Shown here: piece by piece, positions 1 through 6,025 of the stretch
Numbering within the stretch: the stretch's first letter is position 1
Layout of the letters: every line of letters starts with the position of its first letter
Source of the DNA: an uncultured Clostridiaceae bacterium
GTDB lineage: Bacteria > Bacillota > Clostridia > TANB77 > CAG-508
DNA: 11,334 nucleotides
Direction: 5' to 3'
Assembly (NCBI GenBank): GCA_958417695.1
Contig: CATZDQ010000036.1
Span: forward strand, 1 to 11,334
Program-made: the position numbers and the translations under genes
The notes under the pieces: model-generated
Database searches by the model: none
The model's input: only the letters and a program-made list of their open reading frames with translations
What the model was told of the DNA's origin: nothing

Positions 1-199
1 GTTTCACACAAATATCTTCATAAAAACTTTTTTTAGCATACGTTTCTTCTAACACCCCTATTATCCAATCAAAAGCTTCATATTTTTGTAACTGTACTGC
101 CTTTTCTATTTTTCTAATCACCTTTTCTAATTGATGACTCTCTATCTCATTTCTAACCTCATCTGCTAATACTAATAACGCTTCTATATCTTCTGTCAT
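1..199 (-). CDS. Hypothetical protein, N-terminal part (runs off the left edge)
   Basis: An open frame starts at ATG 199-197 and continues without a stop to the window edge, giving 66 residues that begin MTEDIEALLVLADEVRNEIE. The visible part is charged and probably helical, with no signal peptide or membrane segment. I do not recognise the family. The start is well supported: an AGGAGG ribosome binding site lies 8 bases upstream (208-213) and overlaps the TAG stop of the acetyltransferase gene before it, so the two are very likely co-transcribed and translationally coupled. The gene is in the same reading frame as the acetyltransferase across that TAG, but a separate start with its own strong ribosome binding site makes two proteins the simpler reading. 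Function unknown. Confidence 0.75.
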   Translation of the reverse strand, partial: MTEDIEALLVLADEVRNEIESHQLEKVIRKIEKAVQLQKYEAFDWIIGVLEETYAKKSFYEDICVK

Positions 200-211
200 A
201 TAAAAAGCCTC

Positions 212-709
212 CTAACTTTGAAAAAGAAAAATATCCTCTTCTATTAAATACCCATTATAATCATCTTGCCTATTTCCTATTAATTTTCCACCCATATGTC
301 TATAGAAATTCGCCGATGGATTATGCTTCAAACAATTAATTACTATACGATTATACCCTTGTAGTTTTAATAAATCCTGTGCCCTTTTCAATAATTGTTT
401 TCCTATTGTTCTGTTTTGAAAACCATCTAATATATAAATAGCTTTTATTTCACCAAAATCTGTATAAGTAACGTCCTCACAAGCACCATAAGCACAAAAA
501 CCTACAATCGTTTCTTCTACTAGAGCTACTAAATAGTCCTCCCCTTTTTCTATTTTCTTTCTTATAACTTCCGCCTTTTGCTCTAACTGATAAATCCTAG
601 CATCAATAATTTTCTCTGGTATTAAACCGGAATATCTCATTTTCCAAGTATATACATTTACAATAGCAATGCCTAGTGCGTCTGAAGGAAGAGCTTTTCT
701 TATTTCCAT
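212..709 (-). CDS. GNAT-family N-acetyltransferase
   Basis: A 165-residue protein of the usual length for a stand-alone GNAT enzyme, which moves an acetyl group from acetyl-CoA to an amine on a small molecule, peptide or protein in the cytosol. The acetyl-CoA binding segment (motif A) is about residues 86-115: a strand GEIKAIYIL followed by the Q-N-R-T-I-G turn at 98-103, a form of the Q/RxxGxG/A signature. Motif B follows as NPSANFY at 130-136. The substrate cannot be predicted from sequence. Its ATG has an AAGGAG site 11 bases upstream. It lies 43 bases after the Ig-like membrane protein gene and its TAG stop overlaps the ribosome binding site of the next gene, so the three probably form one operon under the promoter near 1563-1593. 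Confidence 0.88.
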   Translation of the reverse strand: MEIRKALPSDALGIAIVNVYTWKMRYSGLIPEKIIDARIYQLEQKAEVIRKKIEKGEDYLVALVEETIVGFCAYGACEDVTYTDFGEIKAIYILDGFQNRTIGKQLLKRAQDLLKLQGYNRIVINCLKHNPSANFYRHMGGKLIGNRQDDYNGYLIEEDIFLFQS

Positions 710-752
710 GTTTTTTATACTCCTTACATACTAATTTAGTACTCTTATTGTT

Positions 753-1475
753 TTAGGTTATGGTAAATTCCACCCCAAAATACTGATAGCTACCCTCTTC
801 ATACTGCCTTTTCATTAAACGATAGGTACCTACTTCTAAGGCTCCATAAAGTTTAGACCAATCTTCTTTGATTTCCAAGGTTCCATCTTTTCCAACTAAC
901 ATGGCTATTTCTGTAAATCCATAGTCCTCTACAATTGGCTTACAAGCCTTCCATTTGCCTTCTACTTTTTTGTCTATTCTATACCATGTGCCATAAGTAT
1001 AGGGGGTTTCATTCTTATCAGTTATTACAATAGTAGCACCAGTCTTTGTTAGCGTTCCCTCTTTTATTTTCATAGAGACTTTCTCTAGTGTTTTATTAGA
1101 CTCTCCTACATTATCTATAGTCATATTTTGGTCATTTCGATTAACCAAAGTATTGTCATTTATTATATTTTGTTGTTGCTTCGTAAACGCTTCTTCATAA
1201 ACATGATATTCCTCTGCAAAATCCTGATATTGCATAAACCAGCTTCCTATTTTTATAGCATCATACCCATCTAGTCGATTAAAATCTATTATCTTATAGC
1301 CGAGTCCCCAATATTCTTGTGTTCCACCATCCATATATGTACCACTTAAGCTTTTTATACAAAACAATGGTTTCTCTTCTCTTTGTACTCTTCCTAAATC
1401 TACTAGAAATAAAACAAAAGCTAGTATGATGATAATTGCTACCATCGAAAATATTATTTTGAATTTTTTTCCCAT
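753..1475 (-). CDS. Membrane-anchored protein with C-terminal bacterial Ig-like domain
   Basis: A protein of about 240 residues with one hydrophobic segment near the N-terminus (roughly residues 7-27, rich in Ile, Val, Leu and Phe) after a short Lys/Arg-rich stretch. It therefore probably sits in the membrane with its bulk outside the cell. After the membrane segment comes a block containing YMDGGTQEYWGLGYKIIDFN, a pattern I associate with secreted hypothetical proteins of Firmicutes. A linker follows, and then a C-terminal domain (about 135-240, containing TYGTWYRIDKKVEGKW and VGTYRLMK) that resembles the Ig-like Big_14 type. No lipobox or catalytic residues are evident. Two starts are possible: GTG at 1484 behind AAAGGA, and ATG at 1475 behind AGGTGA; I chose the ATG. 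It is the first gene of the operon that continues into the acetyltransferase. Function unknown. Confidence 0.75.
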   Translation of the reverse strand: MGKKFKIIFSMVAIIIILAFVLFLVDLGRVQREEKPLFCIKSLSGTYMDGGTQEYWGLGYKIIDFNRLDGYDAIKIGSWFMQYQDFAEEYHVYEEAFTKQQQNIINDNTLVNRNDQNMTIDNVGESNKTLEKVSMKIKEGTLTKTGATIVITDKNETPYTYGTWYRIDKKVEGKWKACKPIVEDYGFTEIAMLVGKDGTLEIKEDWSKLYGALEVGTYRLMKRQYEEGSYQYFGVEFTIT

Positions 1476-1562
1476 TTTTCTCACCTTTTTCCTTTCTAGT
1501 ATTTAGATACCTATACTATATCATTTTGTTGGTAAGATGTAATACACTTTTTTTATCTTTTA

Positions 1563-1593
1563 GTTATATCACCTAGAGTTAACCCTAAGTCAA
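1563..1593 (-). promoter_or_regulatory. Promoter with 19-bp spacer and MerR-type operator
   Basis: On the minus strand there is a -35 box TTGACT (1588-1593) and a -10 box TATAAC (1563-1568), separated by 19 bp instead of the usual 17. The spacer is filled by the imperfect dyad CTTAGGGTT/AACTCTAGG (1572-1589; 7 of 9 positions symmetric). An over-long spacer with a centred dyad is the classical layout of promoters activated by MerR-family regulators, which untwist the DNA to realign the two boxes. It lies about 90 bases upstream of the Ig-like protein gene. No MerR-type gene is in this window, so the regulator would act from elsewhere. Confidence 0.6.
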
Positions 1594-1625
1594 TAGTTTT
1601 TTAATATTTTCTCAGATTTCCAGAA

Positions 1626-1658
1626 AAAAATTACTCTATATACAAGATAGAGTAATTT
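1626..1658 (-). terminator. Rho-independent terminator after the 1681-2364 gene
   Basis: A long AT-rich hairpin has a perfect stem AATTACTCTAT/ATAGAGTAATT within 1628-1657, extended to about 13-14 pairs by A-T pairs, and a 7-base loop (1640-1646). On the minus strand it is followed by a run of seven T residues (complement of 1624-1630). It starts about 20 bases beyond the stop of the gene at 1681 and separates that gene from the operon below. The A-run on the other side means it could also stop transcription from the plus strand. Confidence 0.85.
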
Positions 1659-1680
1659 TTATAAACTTATCTATTTTTCT

Positions 1681-2364
1681 TTATTCCATGGTATAAGCAC
1701 TTTTATCAGGCTCTTGCATATCTTCTAATGTTACACTATCTAACTGGTATGTATAAGTAATGGTATATTCTTTTTTCTTTCCTTCTTCTTTTACTACTTC
1801 TACCAATTTCTTTGTTAAACCGGTCTCTTTGTCTATATATACTTTTGCCTCTATAGTATCTTGTGTATATAAGAAGCCATTTACATAGCCGCTTACTACA
1901 TAACACTCTTTTCCATCCATTTTTTCTTCTGTGACTCTTGTTAAAAACGCATTTCCTAAAAGAATGATAAAATTATCATACCCTACATAATTTACTACTT
2001 TCGTTGTACTGGTTAATACATTTTCATCATGACTAATATTCATTACCTTCTTTTCTCCAGAGTCTATATACATTGTTCTTTGCGTAGGTGTTAAATATTG
2101 TGTCACTTTTGTAGGTTTATCTTTAGATATAATCACATCTTTTTCTAAATCTCCTAGGATAAACTTTTCGAAACTCTCAACAGTAGCAGACCTTTCTGAT
2201 ACTGTTTTTACATATAAATTGGTACTATTTTCATACTTAGCTATTTTTTCTTGTATCGTATGAAAAATAATCATTTTTCTAGCTGTAAGTACTATAACTA
2301 TCATACATAAGACTAATAATACAATGGCTATATACTTTCCTATTTTTATTTTCTTTTTTTCCAT
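1681..2364 (-). CDS. Membrane-anchored protein of unknown function, possibly LolA/LppX-like
   Basis: A 227-residue protein with a Lys-rich N-terminus (MEKKKIKIGKY) and one hydrophobic segment at about residues 10-30, so the rest is probably exported and membrane-tethered. The exported part is rich in beta-forming sequence, including TPTQRTMYIDSGEKKVMNIS, GKECYVVSGYV and AKVYIDKETGLTKKL. The last of these, a strand followed by DxETGL and another strand, recalls LolA/LppX-fold lipoprotein-type domains. That is a resemblance only, and no lipobox is seen. The frame also opens 11 codons earlier at ATG 2397, but that would start only a few bases after the predicted transcription start and lacks a ribosome binding site, while ATG 2364 follows AAGGGGG at a good distance. 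It has its own promoter and terminator, so it appears to be monocistronic. Confidence 0.75.
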   Translation of the reverse strand: MEKKKIKIGKYIAIVLLVLCMIVIVLTARKMIIFHTIQEKIAKYENSTNLYVKTVSERSATVESFEKFILGDLEKDVIISKDKPTKVTQYLTPTQRTMYIDSGEKKVMNISHDENVLTSTTKVVNYVGYDNFIILLGNAFLTRVTEEKMDGKECYVVSGYVNGFLYTQDTIEAKVYIDKETGLTKKLVEVVKEEGKKKEYTITYTYQLDSVTLEDMQEPDKSAYTME

Positions 2365-2410
2365 ATACAATCCCCCTTTTCCTTTGTGCCTTCTCATAAA
2401 TACTATTTCT

Positions 2411-2439
2411 ATTATAGCATATTTGTTTATATTTTACAA
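2411..2439 (-). promoter_or_regulatory. SigA-type promoter with extended -10 for the 1681-2364 gene
   Basis: The minus strand carries TTGTAA (2434-2439), a 17-base spacer and TATAAT (2411-2416). TG stands one base before the -10 box (TGCTATAAT), an extended -10. Transcription would start near 2404, leaving about 40 bases to the preferred ATG at 2364. The -35 side overlaps the 3' end of the gene remnant at 2427-2606. Confidence 0.75.
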
Positions 2440-2606
2440 ATAGCGTCGTCATTTCGTACTTTTTTAGTTTCTCTATCTAGACAGACCTGAATTTTTTCTA
2501 TTGGTATTTTATGGTTTACCACCTGGTAGGCATTCCATAAATCAAATTCCTATAGAGTAGACACTTGTAATTTCTTTTCTGGTGCAAAATCCTCTACCAA
2601 TAACAG
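2427..2606 (-). pseudogene. Remnant of an unidentified coding sequence, with an in-frame TAG
   Basis: One minus-strand frame reads as protein-like sequence: LLLVEDFAPEKKLQVSTL, an in-frame TAG at 2550-2552, then 40 codons beginning EFDLWNAYQVVNHKIPIEKI and ending in DDAICKI at a TAA (2427-2429). The stretch after the TAG has balanced charged and hydrophobic residues, with W, Y, C and D, and little of the K/N/I/F bias of random AT-rich DNA. It has no start codon with a ribosome binding site and overlaps the end of the flavin-reductase-like gene in another frame. I read it as the eroded C-terminal end of a former gene. I do not recognise the family, and chance coding-like sequence cannot be excluded. 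Confidence 0.35.
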
Positions 2607-2607
2607 A

Positions 2608-3558
2608 CTATTTCTTTTCTTTATTTCTCTTATCTTGAATAATATCCATCTCTTTTTCAGTAATTAATGTAACATTATTTTCCTTAGCCCAAGCCACACA
2701 CCCTTTTAAAACTGTATTTAGAAATACCCTTGGTACTTTTACTAATTTAGCACAAGCTTCCTGCGTAAATTTAATCTCTGGGTCAATTCTAGAAGCTGCA
2801 TATTTTACAGTATCTAAACTAATGCCTTTACTTGCAGGGATTGGTTCTGCTAGTGGTCTTTTAAATCGGGTATACCAAAAGTTCTTATTATCACGATAAC
2901 CATAATCTACAGGTACCTTAGGAAAATTTTTAGCTTCTACCCCATTTATAATGGTATCATAATACTTTGGTTTCATTAAAATATGGTCTATTTTTAAAAT
3001 AAAATGAGCACCATGTTCACTAGTAATGCCATTGAATTGATGATATGGTGGCAAATATGCCTCTTGTACAATATCATTTTGTGCCCCATCTAATTCTTTT
3101 ACCCATGTACATTCAAATACTTGGAATGCTTCTGCAACAATTTTTGGAAACGCTTCATCTGGATTTTCTCTTGCGCTTTTTCCATCTACTAAATGAAATA
3201 GGCAATTCTCCATCTTTTCTTGTGTAGTTTCTCCTGGGTAGCCTAATCGAACCGCTTCTTTGAAATATTTTCTGTCATCTGGTATAAAATTAATAGAACA
3301 TTTTCCTGTTCTTAAAATATTCTTAGCTGTATTAGAACTATTTCTGCAGCAAAGTAACATCGCATAATACTCTTTTCCCGCAATATAATAGGGAAAACAT
3401 AAAGAATATGAACCTAAATTTGTTTGTCCATCTTCACTTAAGGTACCTATTTCTGTAGTAGGCATTGGAAAAAAGCTAGAGGTTTGGTAAAAATTATCCA
3501 CGATTCGAAGGTCTTTAAACCCATTTAGCTCTTCTACTTGTTTTTGTTTTTCTTCCAT
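2608..3558 (-). CDS. Flavin-reductase-like (FMN-binding split barrel) protein with C-terminal PCP-reductase-like domain
   Basis: A 316-residue protein in two parts. The N-terminal two thirds looks like the flavin reductase/DIM6-NTAB split-barrel fold, which binds FMN and reduces flavin or a related substrate with NAD(P)H. Visible features are the opening strand (PTTEIGTLSEDGQTNLGSYS), a block like the flavin-contacting region (MLLCCRNSSNTAKNILRTGK) and ILKIDHILMKP near residue 190. The C-terminal 55 residues (FTQEACAKLVKVPRVFLNTV, then VAWAKENNVTLITEKEMD) resemble the small helical PCP_red domain, named from light-independent protochlorophyllide reductase but also found in other redox proteins. 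Nothing here suggests chlorophyll synthesis. The frame extends upstream to 3642, but the promoter is at 3614-3642, and ATG 3558 has an AAAGGAAG site 8 bases before it. Substrate unknown. Confidence 0.75.
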   Translation of the reverse strand: MEEKQKQVEELNGFKDLRIVDNFYQTSSFFPMPTTEIGTLSEDGQTNLGSYSLCFPYYIAGKEYYAMLLCCRNSSNTAKNILRTGKCSINFIPDDRKYFKEAVRLGYPGETTQEKMENCLFHLVDGKSARENPDEAFPKIVAEAFQVFECTWVKELDGAQNDIVQEAYLPPYHQFNGITSEHGAHFILKIDHILMKPKYYDTIINGVEAKNFPKVPVDYGYRDNKNFWYTRFKRPLAEPIPASKGISLDTVKYAASRIDPEIKFTQEACAKLVKVPRVFLNTVLKGCVAWAKENNVTLITEKEMDIIQDKRNKEKK

Positions 3559-3613
3559 TTTCAAAACTTCCTTTCTTTTGTATAATCTATACCTTTTGTT
3601 CTTTCTTATTGGT

Positions 3614-3642
3614 ACTATAACACTAAAAGTTAGAAAAAACAA
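3614..3642 (-). promoter_or_regulatory. SigA-type promoter of the flavin-reductase-like gene
   Basis: The minus strand shows TTGTTT (3637-3642), a 17-base spacer and TATAGT (3614-3619), about 55 bases before the ATG at 3558. It points away from the hemolysin III promoter at 3710-3738, so the two genes are divergently transcribed from one intergenic region of about 220 bases. Confidence 0.65.
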
Positions 3643-3709
3643 TGTCCTTTTTATAAAATTTTGCCATGTTCTTTTTGGAATTTTTTTACATTTTATGGTA
3701 GGTCAATGA

Positions 3710-3738
3710 TTGACATAGCTATCTGTATATGATATAGT
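3710..3738 (+). promoter_or_regulatory. Near-consensus SigA promoter of the hemolysin III-like gene
   Basis: A perfect TTGACA (3710-3715) is followed after exactly 17 bases by TATAGT (3733-3738), one mismatch from TATAAT. Transcription would start near 3745, giving a leader of about 37 bases to the ATG at 3782. No operator dyad stands out, so strong constitutive expression is the simplest expectation. Confidence 0.85.
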
Positions 3739-3781
3739 TTCAAAAGATAATATACGTTTTTCCAATATGAGAGGTGTTAAA

Positions 3782-4456
3782 ATGAAACGAATAAAATTAG
3801 CAGATAGGATCTTACCAGAATATACAAAAGGAGAAGAGATTTTTAATATGACTAGTCATATTGTCGGTGGTGTTTTGGGAATTGTAGCCACTGTGTTATG
3901 TCCTATTATGGCTGCCATACATCACAATCCCTATGGTATTGTTAGTGGTGTTATTTTTGGTATTTCACTTATTTTGTTATATACCATGTCTAGTATTTAT
4001 CATGGACTTAGTCCTAAATTAAAAGCTAAAAAGGTATTTCAAATCTTAGATCACTGTGCTATTTTCCTTTTAATTGCAGGTTCCTATACACCATTTTGCT
4101 TATGTACTTTAAGAGAATACGACACTACACTTGGTTGGACCATCTTCGGCATCATTTGGGGTATGGCATTTTTAGGAATTATTTTCAACACAATTGATTT
4201 AAAAAAATATAAAGTTTTTTCCATGATTTGTTATTTACTTATGGGTTGGTGTATATTAATAAAAGGAGCTTTATTACCTAATCTATTAGGACATACTGGA
4301 TTTTTACTTTTATTATTCGGTGGGATTGTATATACCATTGGTGCTATTTTCTATATGTTTGGTAAAAAGCATAAATATATCCATTCAGTTTTTCATGTTT
4401 GTATTTTCTTAGGTAGTCTATTACATTTCTTCTGTATTTTATTATACGTTTTATAG
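3782..4456 (+). CDS. Hemolysin III / PAQR-family integral membrane protein
   Basis: A 224-residue, strongly hydrophobic protein of the normal length for bacterial Hly-III (YqfA/YplQ-like) proteins, with about seven predicted membrane helices. The family's conserved polar residues are all visible: SHIVGGVLG near residue 25, SSIYHGLSP with His74, the LDHCAIFLLIAGSYTPF block with Asp90-His91, and the C-terminal HSVFHVCIFLGSLLHF with His201 and His205. In PAQR proteins the corresponding histidines and aspartate bind a metal ion in the membrane. The name hemolysin is historical; in bacteria the role is poorly defined and may concern membrane lipid homeostasis. An upstream in-frame ATG at 3767 has no ribosome binding site, whereas ATG 3782 follows GAGAGGTG, so I chose the latter. 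The gene stands alone between its own promoter and terminator. Confidence 0.92.
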   Translation: MKRIKLADRILPEYTKGEEIFNMTSHIVGGVLGIVATVLCPIMAAIHHNPYGIVSGVIFGISLILLYTMSSIYHGLSPKLKAKKVFQILDHCAIFLLIAGSYTPFCLCTLREYDTTLGWTIFGIIWGMAFLGIIFNTIDLKKYKVFSMICYLLMGWCILIKGALLPNLLGHTGFLLLLFGGIVYTIGAIFYMFGKKHKYIHSVFHVCIFLGSLLHFFCILLYVL

Positions 4457-4484
4457 AAATATCTGAGATTTACTTTTACCTATT

Positions 4485-4518
4485 TTACTTATCTTTTCAA
4501 AAGATAAGTAATTTTTTT
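4485..4518 (+). terminator. Rho-independent terminator of the hemolysin III-like gene
   Basis: The perfect inverted repeat TTACTTATCTTTT/AAAAGATAAGTAA (4485-4497 and 4499-4511) folds into a hairpin with a tight AT loop and is followed by seven T residues (4512-4518). It starts about 30 bases after the TAG stop. Confidence 0.9.
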
Positions 4519-4582
4519 GTACATTTTTTTAAATTTTACCTTTTCCTTATTTTTTTGTATTTCTAATCACTTTTTTCTAGTT

Positions 4583-4614
4583 ACTATCTTTCATTTTATG
4601 GCATTTCGTATAAT
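4583..4614 (+). promoter_or_regulatory. Possible promoter of the coat-protein cassette (sigma class uncertain)
   Basis: TATAAT occurs at 4609-4614 with only a poor -35 (ATCTTT) 17 bases upstream. The longer string CGTATAAT differs by one base from the CATATAAT-like -10 box used by the mother-cell factor SigE. A sporulation promoter would suit the Coat F gene downstream, but the matching -35 is not clear. The TATAAT is 44 bases from the start of the first small gene. Confidence 0.35.
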
Positions 4615-4657
4615 ATCCTTCTTATTGGGAAATGCTATTATTAGGTGGTGATAAATT

Positions 4658-4831
4658 ATGACTAGTAAAGAACTTTTATATGTTGAAGATGCTTTAGGAC
4701 ATGAAGTATTTATGAAAACTTGTAGTAAAGAAACATCCAATCAATTAAAAGACCCTATACTTTCTGCATATATAGGAGAACTAGAAGCAAAACATACAGA
4801 ATTATTTAACAAATTTTTAAATTTATTATAG
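4658..4831 (+). CDS. Small helical protein, partner of the Coat F gene (57 aa)
   Basis: A 57-residue reading frame opens at ATG 4658 behind a good AGGTGGTGA ribosome binding site and closes at TAG 4829-4831. The sequence begins MTSKELLYVEDALGHEVFMK and ends with ELEAKHTELFNKFLNLL; it looks like two amphipathic helices joined by a short polar segment. Glu and His residues recur along the helices (VEDALGHE, ELEAKHTEL), which recalls half of a four-helix ferritin-like bundle. Its stop overlaps the AGGAGG site of the Coat F gene, so the two are translationally coupled and the products may act together in the spore. I do not know a named family for it; a spore-coat-associated role is inferred from its neighbour. 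Confidence 0.8.
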   Translation: MTSKELLYVEDALGHEVFMKTCSKETSNQLKDPILSAYIGELEAKHTELFNKFLNLL

Positions 4832-4841
4832 GAGGAGCCTT

Positions 4842-5093
4842 ATGGAAGACAAAGATTTAATGGAAAAAGAATTATTAGTTATCAAAGGTGTTTGTGATTT
4901 ATATCTACATGGTACTATAGAATCTTCAACAGCAGAGACACATGCAGCTTTTAAAGATGCCTTAAATGTATCGTTAGATATCCAAAACAAGCTTTATAAT
5001 TTAATGGCTGAAAGAGGTTGGTACAAAATGGAAAATGCTGAGCAAAACAAAATTGACACCGTAAAACAAACTTATATGTCTCAAAATGCTTAA
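4842..5093 (+). CDS. Spore coat protein, Coat F (CotF-like) family
   Basis: An 83-residue protein that matches the Coat F domain over most of its length: DKDLMEKELLVIKGVCDLYL opens it, a second helix carries DALNVSLDIQNKLYNLM, and the family's typical closing ERGWYKMENAEQNKID follows. Such proteins are small, helical, ferritin-related bundles deposited in the spore coat. The full B. subtilis CotF is about twice as long, so this is a single-domain form, as is common in Clostridia. The ATG is preceded by AGGAGG (4830-4835) overlapping the stop of the 57-residue gene, so both are translated from one message. The pair ends at the bidirectional hairpin at 5112-5151. Expression during sporulation is expected from the family but only weakly supported by the promoter sequence. 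Confidence 0.85.
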   Translation: MEDKDLMEKELLVIKGVCDLYLHGTIESSTAETHAAFKDALNVSLDIQNKLYNLMAERGWYKMENAEQNKIDTVKQTYMSQNA

Positions 5094-5111
5094 TTTGTAT
5101 CAATATAACGA

Positions 5112-5151
5112 AAAAAGAGTATAGATGTCTTAAAACATTTATACTCTTTTT
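5112..5151. terminator. Bidirectional terminator between the Coat F and ZIP genes
   Basis: AAAAAGAGTATAGATG (5112-5127) and CATTTATACTCTTTTT (5136-5151) form a 16-pair stem with one G-T pair and an 8-base loop. The A-run on one side and T-run on the other give a U-tract in both directions, as expected between two converging genes. Confidence 0.9.
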
Positions 5152-5153
5152 CC

Positions 5154-5873
5154 TTAACCTAAGGCTACATCTAATATCATCATCATAACAAAACCAACTG
5201 CTACCCCTATTGTACCAATATTAGAGTGTTCACCTAACTGAGACTCTGGTATTAATTCTTCCACTACTACATATATCATAGCCCCTGCTGCAAAAGATAA
5301 TAAATATGGAAGAATGGGTATTACTAGATTTGTTAATAAAATCGTTATAACTGCTCCTATCGGCTCTACAATACCTGACAAAACACCATAAAAGAAAGCC
5401 TTTGATTTAGAAACCCCTTCTGCTCTTAAAGGCATCGAAATAATAGCTCCTTCTGGGAAATTTTGTATCGCAATTCCTACTGCTAAAGCAAATGCACCAG
5501 CTATCGTAATTTCTGTATTTCCTAACAAAGCACCTGCAAAAGTAACTCCCACAGCCATTCCTTCTGGAATATTATGCAAAGTAACCGCTAACATCAACAT
5601 CGTCGTCTTTCTCAAATTTGTCTTAATCCCTTCTGGTTTGCTCGTCTCTAAATGTAAATGTGGAATTAAGCTATCTAAAGCTAACAAGAAAAACATACCG
5701 AACAAAAATCCTATTGTGGCTGGAACCCATGCAATTTTAGATTGTTCTTCTGCCATACTCATTGATGGAATCAATAAAGACCATATAGAGGCAGCAATCA
5801 TAACACCTGCTGCAAACCCCAATAATAATTTTTCTATTTTCTTAGGCATCCTCTTTCTCATTAAAAAGACCAT
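5154..5873 (-). CDS. ZIP-family divalent metal transporter (GufA type), open frame without its normal N-terminus
   Basis: This open frame of 239 codons carries the body of a ZIP metal permease, which moves Zn2+ and related ions into the cytosol. Family marks are clear: HNIPEGMAVGV at residues 100-110 and IQNFPEG at 136-142 are the paired metal-site helices, and EELIPE at 205-210 is typical near the end. Several long hydrophobic helices surround them. ATG 5873 has no ribosome binding site. The natural start is almost certainly ATG 5931, behind AAAGGAG, and the first 19 codons from there (MQIVIGVCIPFIGTVL, then GAA) join this frame only if one extra base at about 5883 is removed. Restored, the protein would be 258 residues, normal for the family. 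As it stands, the first helix is lost unless the base is an error. Confidence 0.85.
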   Translation of the reverse strand: MVFLMRKRMPKKIEKLLLGFAAGVMIAASIWSLLIPSMSMAEEQSKIAWVPATIGFLFGMFFLLALDSLIPHLHLETSKPEGIKTNLRKTTMLMLAVTLHNIPEGMAVGVTFAGALLGNTEITIAGAFALAVGIAIQNFPEGAIISMPLRAEGVSKSKAFFYGVLSGIVEPIGAVITILLTNLVIPILPYLLSFAAGAMIYVVVEELIPESQLGEHSNIGTIGVAVGFVMMMILDVALG

Positions 5874-5931
5874 TGCAGCACCGTAAAACAGTACCTATAA
5901 ATGGAATACATACCCCTATTACAATTTGCAT
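5874..5931 (-). pseudogene. Out-of-frame 5' end of the ZIP transporter gene
   Basis: From ATG 5931, with a strong AAAGGAG site 6 bases upstream, the frame reads MQIVIGVCIPFIGTVL. This is a typical first ZIP helix and should continue GAAMVFLMRKRMPKK. Instead TTA is followed by CGGTGCTGCAATG, where the extra C (plus-strand G at 5883) shifts the frame to RCCNGLF and ends at a TAA after 29 codons. Deleting that one base restores a continuous 258-residue ZIP protein. Confidence 0.8.
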
Positions 5932-5962
5932 ATATTTCTCCTTTCTCTTTTCTCTTTTGAAA

Positions 5963-6011
5963 TTTTGTCCATCGGGACCAGGTACATATGGACAGTTTTG
6001 TCCATGGGGAC
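5963..6011. repeat. Short direct repeat with inverted elements between the ZIP and methyltransferase genes
   Basis: TTTTGTCCATCGGGAC (5963-5978) recurs 33 bases later as TTTTGTCCATGGGGAC (5996-6011), 15 of 16 bases identical. Between them ATGGACA (5988-5994) is the inverse of TGTCCAT (5966-5972), so the block can fold into a hairpin. TGTCC/GGACA also pair within the second copy. It is more GC-rich than its surroundings. This layout suggests a small dispersed repeat element or a folded RNA structure; it is not a normal terminator because no T-run follows. Confidence 0.6.
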
Positions 6012-6025
6012 ACAGATAAAAGAAT

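Noticed and set aside
197..214. The acetyltransferase and the partial downstream gene are in the same frame across a TAG, as if one gene had been split.
   Set aside because: The acetyltransferase has a normal length and ending, and the downstream ATG has a perfect AGGAGG site formed by the stop region; coupling of two genes is simpler.
3559..3642. Longer N-terminus for the flavin-reductase-like protein from 3642.
   Set aside because: The extension covers the predicted promoter and has no ribosome binding site; ATG 3558 has a good one.
3782..4456. The hemolysin III gene as a virulence toxin.
   Set aside because: Hly-III/PAQR proteins are widespread membrane proteins in harmless bacteria; the name alone does not support a toxin role.
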